Virus record (IMG/VR): IMGVR_UViG_3300023210_000262
Coordinates: 1-21,676 of that record
Origin: a virus
DNA length: 21,676 bases
Strand: one strand, 5' to 3'
The position numbers and the translations under genes are program-made. The notes beneath the pieces are model-generated. The model was not told the DNA's origin. It did not search any database and was given only the letters and a program-made list of their open reading frames with translations. This document shows positions 1 to 8,819 of this stretch, piece after piece (position 1 is the stretch's first letter; each line of letters opens with the position of its first letter).

Positions 1-826
1 AAGCTACTCAATTTATCGTAGCTCAAATACCACAGGTTATACTTCAAGTAAAAGCATCTTTTTGGAAAACTGTAAATTTAGTTCAAATAGGAAATGCACT
101 AACAGAATTTAAAATACAATCAAATCATATATTAGCTCATCATTCTAATTCTATAACTCAACCATTATCTAATCATAGAGTAGGAGAATAATTACCAGTA
201 GCAGTAGTTATATTTCTTTCTAAATCTTGTTTAGTATCATCAGTTCCTCATTGTGCCATTAATTCAAAATAAAGCACATTTGTAGGTAAATTTCAAGTTC
301 AAGCTTGAATACATATATAAGAACTTCCATTATATTCAACTACATCATCAAGAACATAAGCAGTAACACCACTATAAGTTCCTTGCCATATGAAACTAAC
401 TCAGTCAGTTCAATCTGCTCAGTCAGCTCAATCAGCACCTGTCGCTCAATCATCTCATTTACTAGCAACTAAATCCCAATAAGTTCAGTTTGTAGGTAAA
501 TTTCAAGTAGATGCTAATATACAAACATAAGCACTTCATAAATAAGATACTGCATCATTTACAGAATAAGCGAATACAGGACTATATGCACTTTGCCACA
601 CAAAACTAATTCAGTCTGCTCAGTCATTTCATTGTATTCATTGTTCTCATTGAATACCTTGTATTCATTGTTCTCATTGTATTCATTGTTCTCATACAGG
701 TCATACAAAATTCTCAGAGGGCATAGTTTTTACTATATCACTATCTTCTGCATCTACGATTACTACTCTATCAAGAGCATTAACAGCAGTAGTTTTTTGT
801 GCTAAATTTTTTACCTTAATTGTCAT
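1..826 (-). CDS. Collagen-like tail fibre protein, C-terminus beyond window
   Basis: Read with TGA as Gly, the frame opens at ATG 826 and stays open to the window edge (275 residues, 3' end missing). Residues 1-40 look like a tail-fibre N-terminus. Residues 42-72 are a Gly-X-Y collagen tract (VGPVGEQGIQ then repeats). Residues 73-122 form a WQxxY / YVC / TGNLPTN / YWDL module like the small carbohydrate-binding-type modules of phage fibres. A second Gly-X-Y tract (124-142) is followed by a second, similar module (143-192). A Gly-rich beta-type region follows. Collagen tracts in phage fibres normally form trimeric stalks, so receptor binding is inferred. Of 40 Gly codons I count 31 as TGA, which makes expression depend on a tRNA reading UGA. 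It starts 10 nt after the preceding stop. Start choice: first ATG, no Shine-Dalgarno. Confidence 0.88.
628..700 (-). repeat. Direct repeats encoding Gly-X-Y collagen tract
   Basis: An 18-bp unit containing ttcattgttctcattg on the plus strand recurs at 638-653, 664-679 and, in part, 682-694. It encodes the repeated residues GIQGEQ on the minus strand. This is a coding repeat within the fibre gene, likely to expand and contract by slippage or recombination. Confidence 0.85.
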
Positions 827-836
827 AATAGTTTAA

Positions 837-1001
837 TTAAAAAGTAGGGTCTTCTGTCCATTCTGTTTCTGCATCTACAAAAACTCAGGTATGAAATAAA
901 ATAGCTTCGTCATCATCATCAGATAATTGCAAAAGGGCATCTGTTGCTATTGTATCATAATCAGTTTGTGTAGGACTTTCTTGTTGCCAAATTGTAGTCA
1001 T
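837..1001 (-). CDS. Small acidic protein of unknown function
   Basis: A 54-residue ORF from ATG 1001 to TAA 837-839, starting MTTIWQQESPTQTDYD and ending in a Trp-containing acidic tail. It has a DDDDEA run near residue 36 and one TGA (Gly) codon. It is not recognised. It ends 10 nt before the collagen-like fibre starts, so co-transcription with the fibre is likely. Size and position would suit a small virion or fibre-associated protein, but nothing in the sequence shows this. An out-of-frame ATG at 1009 is less likely to be the start because it does not continue this ORF. Confidence 0.6.
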
Positions 1002-1009
1002 AAGTACAT

Positions 1010-1040
1010 AAAAAAAGGATTAATATCTATATATTAATCC
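1010..1040 (-). terminator. Rho-independent terminator
   Basis: A perfect 10-bp stem (1017-1026 with 1031-1040, 4-nt loop) is followed on the minus strand by a run of seven U. It lies after the small membrane-protein gene and before the 54-residue gene. A weak TTGCAA-N16-TAATAT match (1031-1058) overlaps it and could restart transcription for the fibre genes. Confidence 0.8.
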
Positions 1041-1073
1041 CTCAGAATTATTTTGCAATAATTTATTTATCTT

Positions 1074-1214
1074 TTATTCAAATACTGTTTTTATAGTAGC
1101 TATTCAAATTATAACAGGTATTGTGATATACCAAAATGTAATTAAAAGAGTAATCCATAATAACCGACCTGAAATCATAACTAATTTAATTAACTTCTCA
1201 AATATTGTTTTCAT
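1074..1214 (-). CDS. Small single-pass membrane protein
   Basis: A 46-residue ORF from ATG 1214 to TAA 1074-1076. A short Lys-rich N-terminus (MKTIFEKLIKLVM) precedes a hydrophobic stretch of about 25 residues (LLWITLLITFWYITIPVIIG) and a short charged tail, so one transmembrane helix is expected. Small membrane proteins next to tail genes are often holins or spanin-like lysis factors in phages. The position allows that reading, but no family motif supports it. It carries one TGA (Gly) and one rare CGG codon. It is followed directly by a strong terminator and starts 2 nt after the preceding gene. Confidence 0.6.
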
Positions 1215-1216
1215 AA

Positions 1217-1360
1217 TTATTTGTTATCAATTATTGTATCTAAGTATTCATTTACCATATCAGCAGATATAGTTAAATTTTCCATTCTTTCAGAGTTACA
1301 ATTTTCTATACACTTTTTACTTTCACTTTGTAACCATTCTATAAATTTTTTAAGTTCCAT
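1217..1360 (-). CDS. Small hypothetical protein
   Basis: A 47-residue ORF from ATG 1360 to TAA 1217-1219, beginning MELKKFIEWLQSESKKCIEN. It is highly charged, probably helical, with two Cys six residues apart. It has no Gly at all, so it reads the same in any code. It sits in a tight run of four tiny genes (gaps of 2 and 22 nt on either side), which supports it being a real gene. Function not recognised. Confidence 0.55.
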   Translation of the reverse strand: MELKKFIEWLQSESKKCIENCNSERMENLTISADMVNEYLDTIIDNK

Positions 1361-1382
1361 TTTTATTTATTAGTAATTAAAA

Positions 1383-1562
1383 TTATCCTATATGTGCAAG
1401 AATAGTCCAAGTAGTATCTTTTATTAGTAGTGATTTATTTCAAATCAAATCTGCATCTGCATAAGTATTAAATAATTTAATATCTCAATTTAGAGCAGTT
1501 AATATTTTAGCATTATTATTTATATCATATATAATAATAAATTTTCAAGTATAATCTTTCAT
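1383..1562 (-). CDS. Small hypothetical protein after structured leader
   Basis: A 59-residue ORF from ATG 1562 to TAA 1383-1385, beginning MKDYTGKFIIIYDINNNAKI. Its three Gly codons are all TGA, so it is invisible under the standard code. The alternating pattern (KFIIIYD, KILTAL, TTWTILAHIG) suggests a small beta-rich domain. It is the first gene after the consensus promoter at 1732-1759 and its roughly 160-nt leader, so it would be the direct target of any leader-based control. Function not recognised. Confidence 0.6.
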
Positions 1563-1731
1563 TTTTAAATTATTTAAGTATTAAAATATATATTCATTAA
1601 CATTCGCAGACACTAATGTTTCTGCACTAGAATTGTAGCGAATGTTATCCACTACTCCTAAAGTACAATATTACTAATGCCTGAGAATGTTAATGAACTT
1701 GTTTGTGAGATATTCCCTCAAGTGCATAATC
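1563..1731 (-). promoter_or_regulatory. Structured 5' leader with alternative stems and possible leader peptide
   Basis: This stretch has no full-length gene. Transcription from the promoter at 1732-1759 would yield a leader of about 160 nt before ATG 1562. Arm A (1685-1697) is a perfect 13-bp complement of arm C (1593-1605). Arm B (1638-1646) is a perfect 9-bp complement of 1599-1607, so A and B compete for C. An inner 5-bp hairpin (1606-1610 with 1621-1625) also overlaps C. A 17-codon ORF (ATG 1725-1727, TAG 1674-1676; MHLREYLTNKFINILRH) runs through arm A and starts within a few bases of the predicted transcription start. The layout resembles an attenuator; function is inferred. Confidence 0.5.
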
Positions 1732-1759
1732 ATTATATTGTTTTCTTTTACAATGTCAA
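1732..1759 (-). promoter_or_regulatory. Consensus promoter for tiny-gene/fibre operon
   Basis: A perfect TTGACA (1754-1759) and a perfect TATAAT (1732-1737) are separated by 16 bp on the minus strand. It lies between the terminator after the 1288-residue gene and the small genes, where a promoter would be expected. Confidence 0.8.
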
Positions 1760-1808
1760 ATCTCATTTATGATAATAATTAGAGAATAGGGGCTTAATGC
1801 TTTAAAAT

Positions 1809-1840
1809 AGCCAAAAAGATTTTTTATTTTCTTTTTGGCT
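1809..1840 (-). terminator. Terminator hairpin after the 1288-residue protein gene
   Basis: An 11-bp perfect stem (1809-1819 with 1830-1840) whose arms are AGCCAAAAAGA and TCTTTTTGGCT, 54 nt after the stop of the long gene. The following U-tract is short on the minus strand (AUUUU). The plus-strand side is also T-rich, so it may work in both directions. Confidence 0.65.
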
Positions 1841-1893
1841 TTGTTTGTTATTGTTCTATTTTTGTGTACAAGAATACTCTTTTGAGGGTGTCT

Positions 1894-4800
1894 TTATAGT
1901 ATTTCAGATAAGTATTCAGTTGTAAATAATGCTCATCATAATCAGAAAAATACATTTCAATATTTACTAATCTTTTGTATTAATTCAGTTCTTGCTCAAG
2001 GTTTTGGTGTATATCAAACTATTCTATCTTCTAGTCAAGTTCATTTTAATATAGTTTTTACTTCTCACATTTGAGCTTTTGGTACTAGAGCATAAGTAAA
2101 TTCATCTAATTGTACAGCTCTCTTTATTTTTGTTTCTATGTACGATTTAGGTAAATCCATAGCTTCTTTCATTATTCATTTTAATCTATCAACTTCTGCA
2201 ATAGATATTTTAGAAGCTGAAAATCTATTTATTTCATCTACTATGTTTGTGCTAGGTCTTGTAAGTGAAAAACTATCTGCGAGAAAATCATTTATATCTC
2301 AAGAAGTTGTCCTTATCCATTCATCTTTTAATGCTTGATATTTAATATCTAGTTGCTTTGAACTTCAAAATTTTGTTTTTTTAATTCCTCATATTGATAA
2401 AGATTTAGCATTCTTTCATAATTGTCCACTTAATCATTGAGTAAATAATCAACCACTTTCTGTTCATTGTGTTCATCATTTAAACATATTTTTTAAAACA
2501 GTATCTAGTGTATATTCTCAGTAACTAGGTCTTCACAAGTTAGTTCTTCATTTATAAAGCTTTTTATCCATTAATTCATTTGAGATTTTTTCTGTAAATC
2601 TCTCAAAATCATCAGTTAATCAGGCTTTAGTAATTGCATCATCTATATTGTTTGAAGTTCAGAATTTATCAAATATTTTCTTCGCTCTTAAATTTGTTAA
2701 ATAAGAGTGCATTGCTTCTGCATCAAAATATGATAATTTAGGTGCTTCAACTCTAGTAAATGCTTTATCCATTATCTTTTGCATCTGCCCTATAAATAAT
2801 TCATTATCTTGATTTTTCACAAAATTTTCAGGAAAATATTTTTTTAATGTTTCAGGTTTTATTCTAGCAATTTGATTATATCAAGTAAATGTTCACGAGC
2901 TAGGCATTTTTGTTGCTATATCAATATTTAATCATTTTTCTTTAGCATATAAAGCCTTTAATCAATAATTTCTAGTTCATAATCATTCTTCTAATCAATT
3001 TATTATCTCATATCAACTTACTTTATATTCAGATAAATCTTGTGTCATCTGAGTTACTCTTTGATTTATTTCTTTTCATTTTTTAAGCACTAAGCTAGGC
3101 TGAGGTACTCTTGGAGAATATATATCAGCAGAGTATGTTTTAGCTTTCAGGCTTTGAATTAATGCCTTATTTCAAACTAATGTAATATCTCCAAAATCTT
3201 CAAATGGTATTGTTTTCTTCGTTACAGCAAGACTAGGTCAAGGCATTCCTCATAATTCTTGTATAGATTTTAGTTTATCAGCAGAAAGATTATGTAAAAC
3301 TACTAGATTATTTGCATCAACTTTTAATAATTCATCTTTTGTTACATAAAATCATTCTTGTCATTTAGTAAATGCCTCATCTCATATAATCTTACCTTTA
3401 TCATTCTTATACCATATATGAATTACATCTCATTTATTTTGAGCATTTTTATAAACAGTAGAATTTTTTACATATTCTAATGCCTCAGCTTGTGTTTTTG
3501 CTGTATTTTTTGGTACAAACATTCATCATTCTATTGTTCACTTATTACCATTCTTTACATATTGTTCAAGAGCATTCTTTCAACATAATTTTCAAGAACA
3601 CTTTAATCAAAATTTATTTTCTAATAAACTAGTAGGTGTTTTAATTATTTTAGTATCATCTAAAAATTTACTTTTTGTTCAAGGAACTTTGTCAGCTAAT
3701 TCGTCCATTAATTCAGCCATTTTAGGTTTAGCTTTTGTCCATTGTTTTTCTAACCATTCTCTAACTATTTTATAAACTGCCTTAATTTCTTCTGTTGCTA
3801 GATTTAATCCAACAGTAATTTTCTTTGCAAGATTATTGATTTGAGTTGGTGTAGCTTTTTTTCATATCTTAGCAATATCATCTACTATTGCTTGTGGATT
3901 TATAAATCATTTAGTATTTATTTGAGTTTTACTAGGACTTACATCTGCCTTTTTAAAACCCACCTCATCTTTAAATGCTTGTTCAGCAGGACTGAGTTTA
4001 GCTTTTGTTTTTGGTACGACTTTTGGAGTTTCTTTTGGTAAAATAGACATTGCTTTTGCATTAAACTCAGAGAAAAATCTCTCTATATATGCCTTATTAG
4101 CATTACTTAATTTCCCTCAATCTAACATACTCTCCATTCTATCTATTTGCTGTAAAGTCTTGTTTAAGTTCTTTTGAATAGATAATACATCTAAAGTTTT
4201 CTTTCAGATATTACTTTGTACTCATAATGCACTTAATGCTCATCAAATTGACCCTCAAGATAATGTATTTGCTAATCTAACAGTTCAAGCTCATAATCAA
4301 GCCAAAGGTCATCTAGTTATAGTTTTATTAAATAGATTTTGTACTTTTTTACCCATATCATCAACTAGTCATTTAGCTGTATATAATTCAGATATTTGTA
4401 AATCCATTTCTTTTAATGCACTATTACCATTTTTATCTCTAACTAAATTTTTTAATCAAGCTCTATTATTTTCAAACCTAGATGCACTTACACTAGATAA
4501 AGGTTCTCAAGTTGTTTTACTAAAAGATTTATTCTTAAATTTAGTTCCATAAAATCTAGCCAAATCATTAATATCTTTTTCACTCCATTTTACTATATCT
4601 TCTAAATCATCAACTTTAGCAAGAAATTCTAAATCATTTTCTTTTGCTCATACTTTCTTTAAATCATCAATAGCAGAATTTACATAATTAGTTTGTCTTT
4701 TTCATACAGTTGTTGTTAAATCCTCTATATTATATACAGGCTTTGTAGATAACATATCATCAACTTTTGTAGACATTGCTCAGATTTTTTTACTAAAACT

Positions 4801-5760
4801 CTTTCATAAATCATTATAAGTATTCATCTTAGCAGTATCTATTAATGAGATACTGTCTTTGAATGCTTTTAAATCAGGAGCAGTTTTAGCTTGAGATGCT
4901 TTAGCAATTAAATCATTTAAACTTTCTTGTGGAAATAAATAATTTTTAGTTTTTATAGTTTTTTCTCATAAAGCAACTCATCATTTAGCTCATAATTTAA
5001 CTCATTCTTTTCATAAATATCAAGTTCCGATTAAATCTAATACTCATATTCAAATAACACCAAGATTTTCTACATCTTGTTGTACTTCCTCAGGTAACAT
5101 TTCAAATACTTCTTTAGCAGTATATCAAATTCATTTTGCAGTAGTTCAAATGGTTTGTGCTACATCACTACCTATAACCATATCAAATTGTCTTTTAACT
5201 TCATCTTTAAAAGGTTTTTCAACAACATCAGGGCTAAGAAATGAAGCTAATTGTCAAGTTGTTTCAAATCATTCTCAGATTAAGGCTTCAACTAATCAAC
5301 TAAATGCTCTTGCATCATTAGCAGTTCTATCAAAGAACTTTCTAAATACATTTCTATTGCTCGTATCTATTTCTCATTCTATTTCTACATTTTGTCTAGC
5401 TTTTTCTTCTATTCTTGATAAGAATGTTTTATTGTCTTCAAAAGCTCAAGATACTTCATTTTCAGGAGTAGGTTGTTCTAAATCCATTCATTCAACAGTA
5501 TATCATTTTTCAGTATAATAATTCTTCACTAATGCTAAAGCTTCTACATCTGTAACTCATTCATTCTTTTGTACTTTCGCCATATCCTCAAACATTTTTT
5601 GTTTTGTCCTTATTGTAGGAGTAGGAGCTGTTTGTGTATTAGCTAATTCTTGTATTTTATTATCAGTCGCATTAAAAATAGGGGCTTTACTTTGTGTTTG
5701 CTGAGGTGTTCTCAGATTAGCTCCTTTTTGAAAATCTTGTATATTAAATAAGTCAGTCAT
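1894..5760 (-). CDS. Very large polyvalent-type phage protein, probable ejected virion protein
   Basis: A 1288-residue frame from ATG 5760 (MTDLFNIQDFQKGANLRTPQ) to TAA 1894-1896, with no TAA or TAG but many TGA codons. Residues 220-265 and 481-520 hold Gly-rich hydrophobic stretches (GVIGIGVLDLIGTGYLG; GPLAGLGAGTVRLANTL) that could enter a membrane. Residues about 741-870 match from memory a segment shared by large phage polyvalent proteins (LVVLHNLSADKL, then MPGPSLAVTKKTIPFEDFGD). The segment near 1068-1110 (GRTNLGRPSYGEYTLDTVLK) also recalls those proteins. The rest is Lys/Asp/Glu-rich helix. Polyvalent proteins are thought to be delivered with phage DNA; I saw no clear catalytic site. 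It follows the CHAP-domain gene by 10 nt, so the two are probably co-transcribed and may be ejected together. Confidence 0.72.
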
Positions 5761-5770
5761 AGTATTATAA

Positions 5771-8323
5771 TTAGTCTAAGTAAGATAAATCTATTGCCCC
5801 TTTTGCCTTGTTATATTCTTGTAATATATCTGCATTATTAGAATTGATAGGCTCAGGCTCAATATCTACCTGCCCTCAAGTTCTTGTTATCATATCTTCA
5901 AATACATCTACTAATTTATTCACTTCTTCATTCCATTTATCATTAGATAAGTTCATAGCTAATTTTGTAGCAGAATTTTCTATCATCTTTAATTCCTCAT
6001 TAGATAATGCCCCAAAAGTTGCTCATCAAGCTTTTAGGTCTATTAAGTTTTGTAATGTTAATTGTCCTTTTAAAAAATTAAAGTCTGCTCTAAAATCTGC
6101 TTCATTATCTCAGAAGAAAGGAGTATATTGAACTAATCAACTTGTCATTCTATCCATTCTACCTAAATCAAGCATTCATTTTAAACTACTTATCATATCA
6201 GTAGCCTTTCTAATTTGTATAGCATCATCTCCTGTTATAGCTCAAGATTTATAAGCATAAGCATCTTCTGCTGTTAATCATAATTCTTTCATCGTAGCTT
6301 TCGTTGTACTTGTAACTTTTCAATCAAATCATTCTAAGAAAGCTTTTTGTCATTCTGTATATAAACTTGGACTATAAAATCATCAATCACTATTTTTAAT
6401 AGTATCTAATTTTACCATTCTAGTAGATTTAGTTTCTTTTCAATCTATATTCCAATCAGTAATTTCTACTGTTCAATCTTTTTGTACAGGTCAAGTAATT
6501 ATTCAAATATGTCAATAGTCCTCTCAAGTTGCACTATCCACACTTCAATTATTCCATATAGCAACATCTCAGGGTTGTGGTATATCTATACTTTCATCAA
6601 TATATTTTGCTTTACTTTCATAAGTATTTCATACCCAAAAATCTTTAGGGTCTACTCATAAAGAACTTACATATTTATTTACAGCTTCTCCACATTGTAA
6701 TCAAGTTGGGTCAATCCCTGCAATAGCATCATAAATACTCATTGTACTTGTAGAAGTTCAATTAACAGAATGTGTAAAATAAGTTGGCTCTGCTCAAGTA
6801 TCATAAGTTCTTACTGTTGTAAATACTCAATCAGATGAATAAGTTGTATCTTTAAATCCTTTATCTTTATCTTCTTCTGTAAATACTACATCTCATAATG
6901 AAGATGTAACCTCTCTTGATACTCAATCAACTACATATAAAAGTTTTCATTCTCTATCAGTTTTATAAACTCATCATTTTTCTTCTTTTTTTAGTCAGGC
7001 TTTAAATGCTTCTAATTCTAATGTTCTTTGGTGCTTAATATCGTTTGCTAAAAACTCATTCTCTGCCTCAAATTCTTTAATAGCTAAATCTGTCATTGAT
7101 TTTCTATCAGAAGTATATTGCTCTAATGCAGTTTCATATATCCATTTTTGATTAGCATCTTCTATTTGACTTACTTGTAATTCTATGTCTATTTGATTTT
7201 GGAAATTAGATAATGTTCCTGCCTTAGCATTATATTCATTAATAAGAGTATTTTTCTTATTAGTTAATGATTTAGTTTGGTCTGCAATTATTCAATTTAT
7301 AACACTTGCAGGTACTCATTTATGAAGTGATTTAATCTCATCTCAAATATCTCTAATACTATCATTCATAGCATCTATTTCAGTCTGTTTTGCCTCTAAA
7401 TCAGTTACAACTTGTTTATATTCAGCAGAGTTTTGGATAGCATCAATATTTTGTCTTGTTGTACTAGAAAAATTTTGACTTAAAGCATCAATATAATCTT
7501 GTTTGATTATCAAATCAGAACTAACAACATCATCTTTATCAGGGTCAGATATATTTTTAATATCTTCTAATTTAGCATAATTTTCAAAATCTGCTTTTTG
7601 TTGTGGACTTAATAAAGCATATTGTTCATCAGTTGTAGTAAAATCTCAGTTCTTCATAGCATCATAAAGAAATTCATTAGATGCTCAGTTAAATTTATTA
7701 AAAAACTCAACATTAGATTTATTTTTAAAATGTCCTGTAACTGCTGTTCTTATTTCAGGAAGAAGCTCAGGATTTTCATTTGCAAACTTTTGTATATCCT
7801 CAGAAGTTGCTCATTTATCTAAAGCATCATTAAATTTTTCCATATTTAATTTATCCAAATCTTCTTGACTAGGAGTTGGGTCTTCTTTAGATAATTCTTG
7901 TTTTTGTTCAATTTGTTTAGTAGGCTGTTCTGTAATTTGTTGTTCTTGAAAAGTAGACATATCTCATTGTCTAGGCTCTGTTTTATCTGTTACTACTTGT
8001 TTATCTTCTTTAATTTCTTCCACTCATTTATCTTGTAAATCTCATACTAAATTACTATATGGACTTTCTGTTTCATCTTGTGGTATATCTCTTGTAATAT
8101 TATCATTAATTCAAGGCAGATTAAAAACTCCTGCTTCTGTATTATTGTTTTTTTCTAAATCAGGAACTTCAATATCAGCATCTGTGTTTGGTACTCATCA
8201 AAAAGGTTGTGCAATTACATCTTTTATTCAAGGTAAATTTACATCAGTATTTTCTGCAACAGCATCAACTGCTTTATCTCATAAGTCTTTTGCTGTTTTT
8301 GCAATAGTTCAAGTAATAGCCAT
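5771..8323 (-). CDS. Virion protein with CHAP-type peptidase domain and coiled coil
   Basis: An 850-residue frame from ATG 8323 to TAA 5771-5773. Residues 1-230 are acidic and low in complexity. About 300-460 is long helix or coiled coil (Lys/Glu/Gln-rich). About 525-640 looks like a CHAP / NlpC-P60-type cysteine amidase: GLQCGEAVNKY (Cys near 544), PGDVAIWNN, GHIGIITG (His near 605) and VEITDWN (Asp/Asn near 625), giving the Cys-His-polar order. The C-terminal 150 residues (LKGQLTLQNLIDLKAGGATF, GALSNEELKMI) resemble ends of phage internal or tape-measure proteins. A role in local cell-wall cleavage during DNA entry is inferred. About three quarters of its Gly codons are TGA, including both Gly of GHIGI, so the domain is cut to pieces under the standard code. 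Confidence 0.8.
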
Positions 8324-8333
8324 AATTTTTTAA

Positions 8334-8819
8334 TTAAATATTAGAGTAGCAAGTAGCATACATACCTACTGTTATAGTGTCCACAATATCCCAAGTAACA
8401 ATAAATCAATCATCAGTAAATTCTTTTAATTTTCAAGTAATTTTACTTCATCAAGTTTCAAGCCAAATTAAATGTACACTATTAGCTGTTAATGTACTTG
8501 TTACATTAGTTATATTTCAATCATCATCTTCATATCATATTCAAATAGTAGATAATCAATGAACTTGTACTTTTTTTGGTCTAAATCCAAATCAAGAAAA
8601 AGTAGTATCTCATCAAGCAGTAACAGCCCTCCAATCAATAAGACTATATTTCGTATCAGCAACTCAACTACTTCAACTTTCTCAATTAGTATTCACTCAA
8701 TTTCTTAATCTAGGTTGTCATAATCAAGGCTCTCTACTTGATTTTATGTCCACAGAGTTAAAAGGCAAGTCTTTCAATACTTTTTCTCAGTTTATTGTTT
8801 TATATGTCGTGTTCTTCAT
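8334..8819 (-). CDS. Beta-rich virion-associated protein
   Basis: A 161-residue frame from ATG 8819 to TAA 8334-8336. It starts MKNTTYKTINGEKVLKDLPF. The middle segment (TFSGFGFRPKKVQVHGLSTI) and the end (FIVTWDIVDTITVGMYATCY) follow the pattern of small beta-sandwich phage proteins with a GFxPxxV strand, as in H-type-lectin-like or fibre-associated domains. The family assignment is from pattern memory only. Its start overlaps the upstream gene by 20 nt and its stop lies 10 nt before the CHAP-protein gene, so it is in the tail operon. Most Gly codons are TGA, with several tandem TGA pairs (for example TAGGDT). Confidence 0.65.

Noticed and set aside
628-700. Short regular repeats resembling a CRISPR array
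   Set aside because: Repeats are 18 bp with no unique spacers and encode collagen-type residues in frame.
1690-1893. Open frame continuing past the stop of the 1288-residue gene
   Set aside because: No ATG in frame, and it is interrupted by the terminator hairpin; non-coding is more likely.
1563-1893. Possible tRNA in the largest gap, including a UGA-decoding tRNA-Gly
   Set aside because: No cloverleaf, T-loop consensus or CCA end could be found on either strand by eye.
5150-5518. Plus-strand open frame of 122 codons
   Set aside because: It lies wholly inside the 1288-residue minus-strand gene and is antisense low-complexity text.
5808-6131. Plus-strand open frame of 107 codons
   Set aside because: Antisense to the C-terminal part of the CHAP-domain protein, with no recognisable features.
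5771-8323. Classical tail tape-measure protein
   Set aside because: The length and coiled coil fit, but no tail tube or sheath genes are recognisable and a CHAP-type domain dominates the middle; called a virion/ejection-type protein instead.
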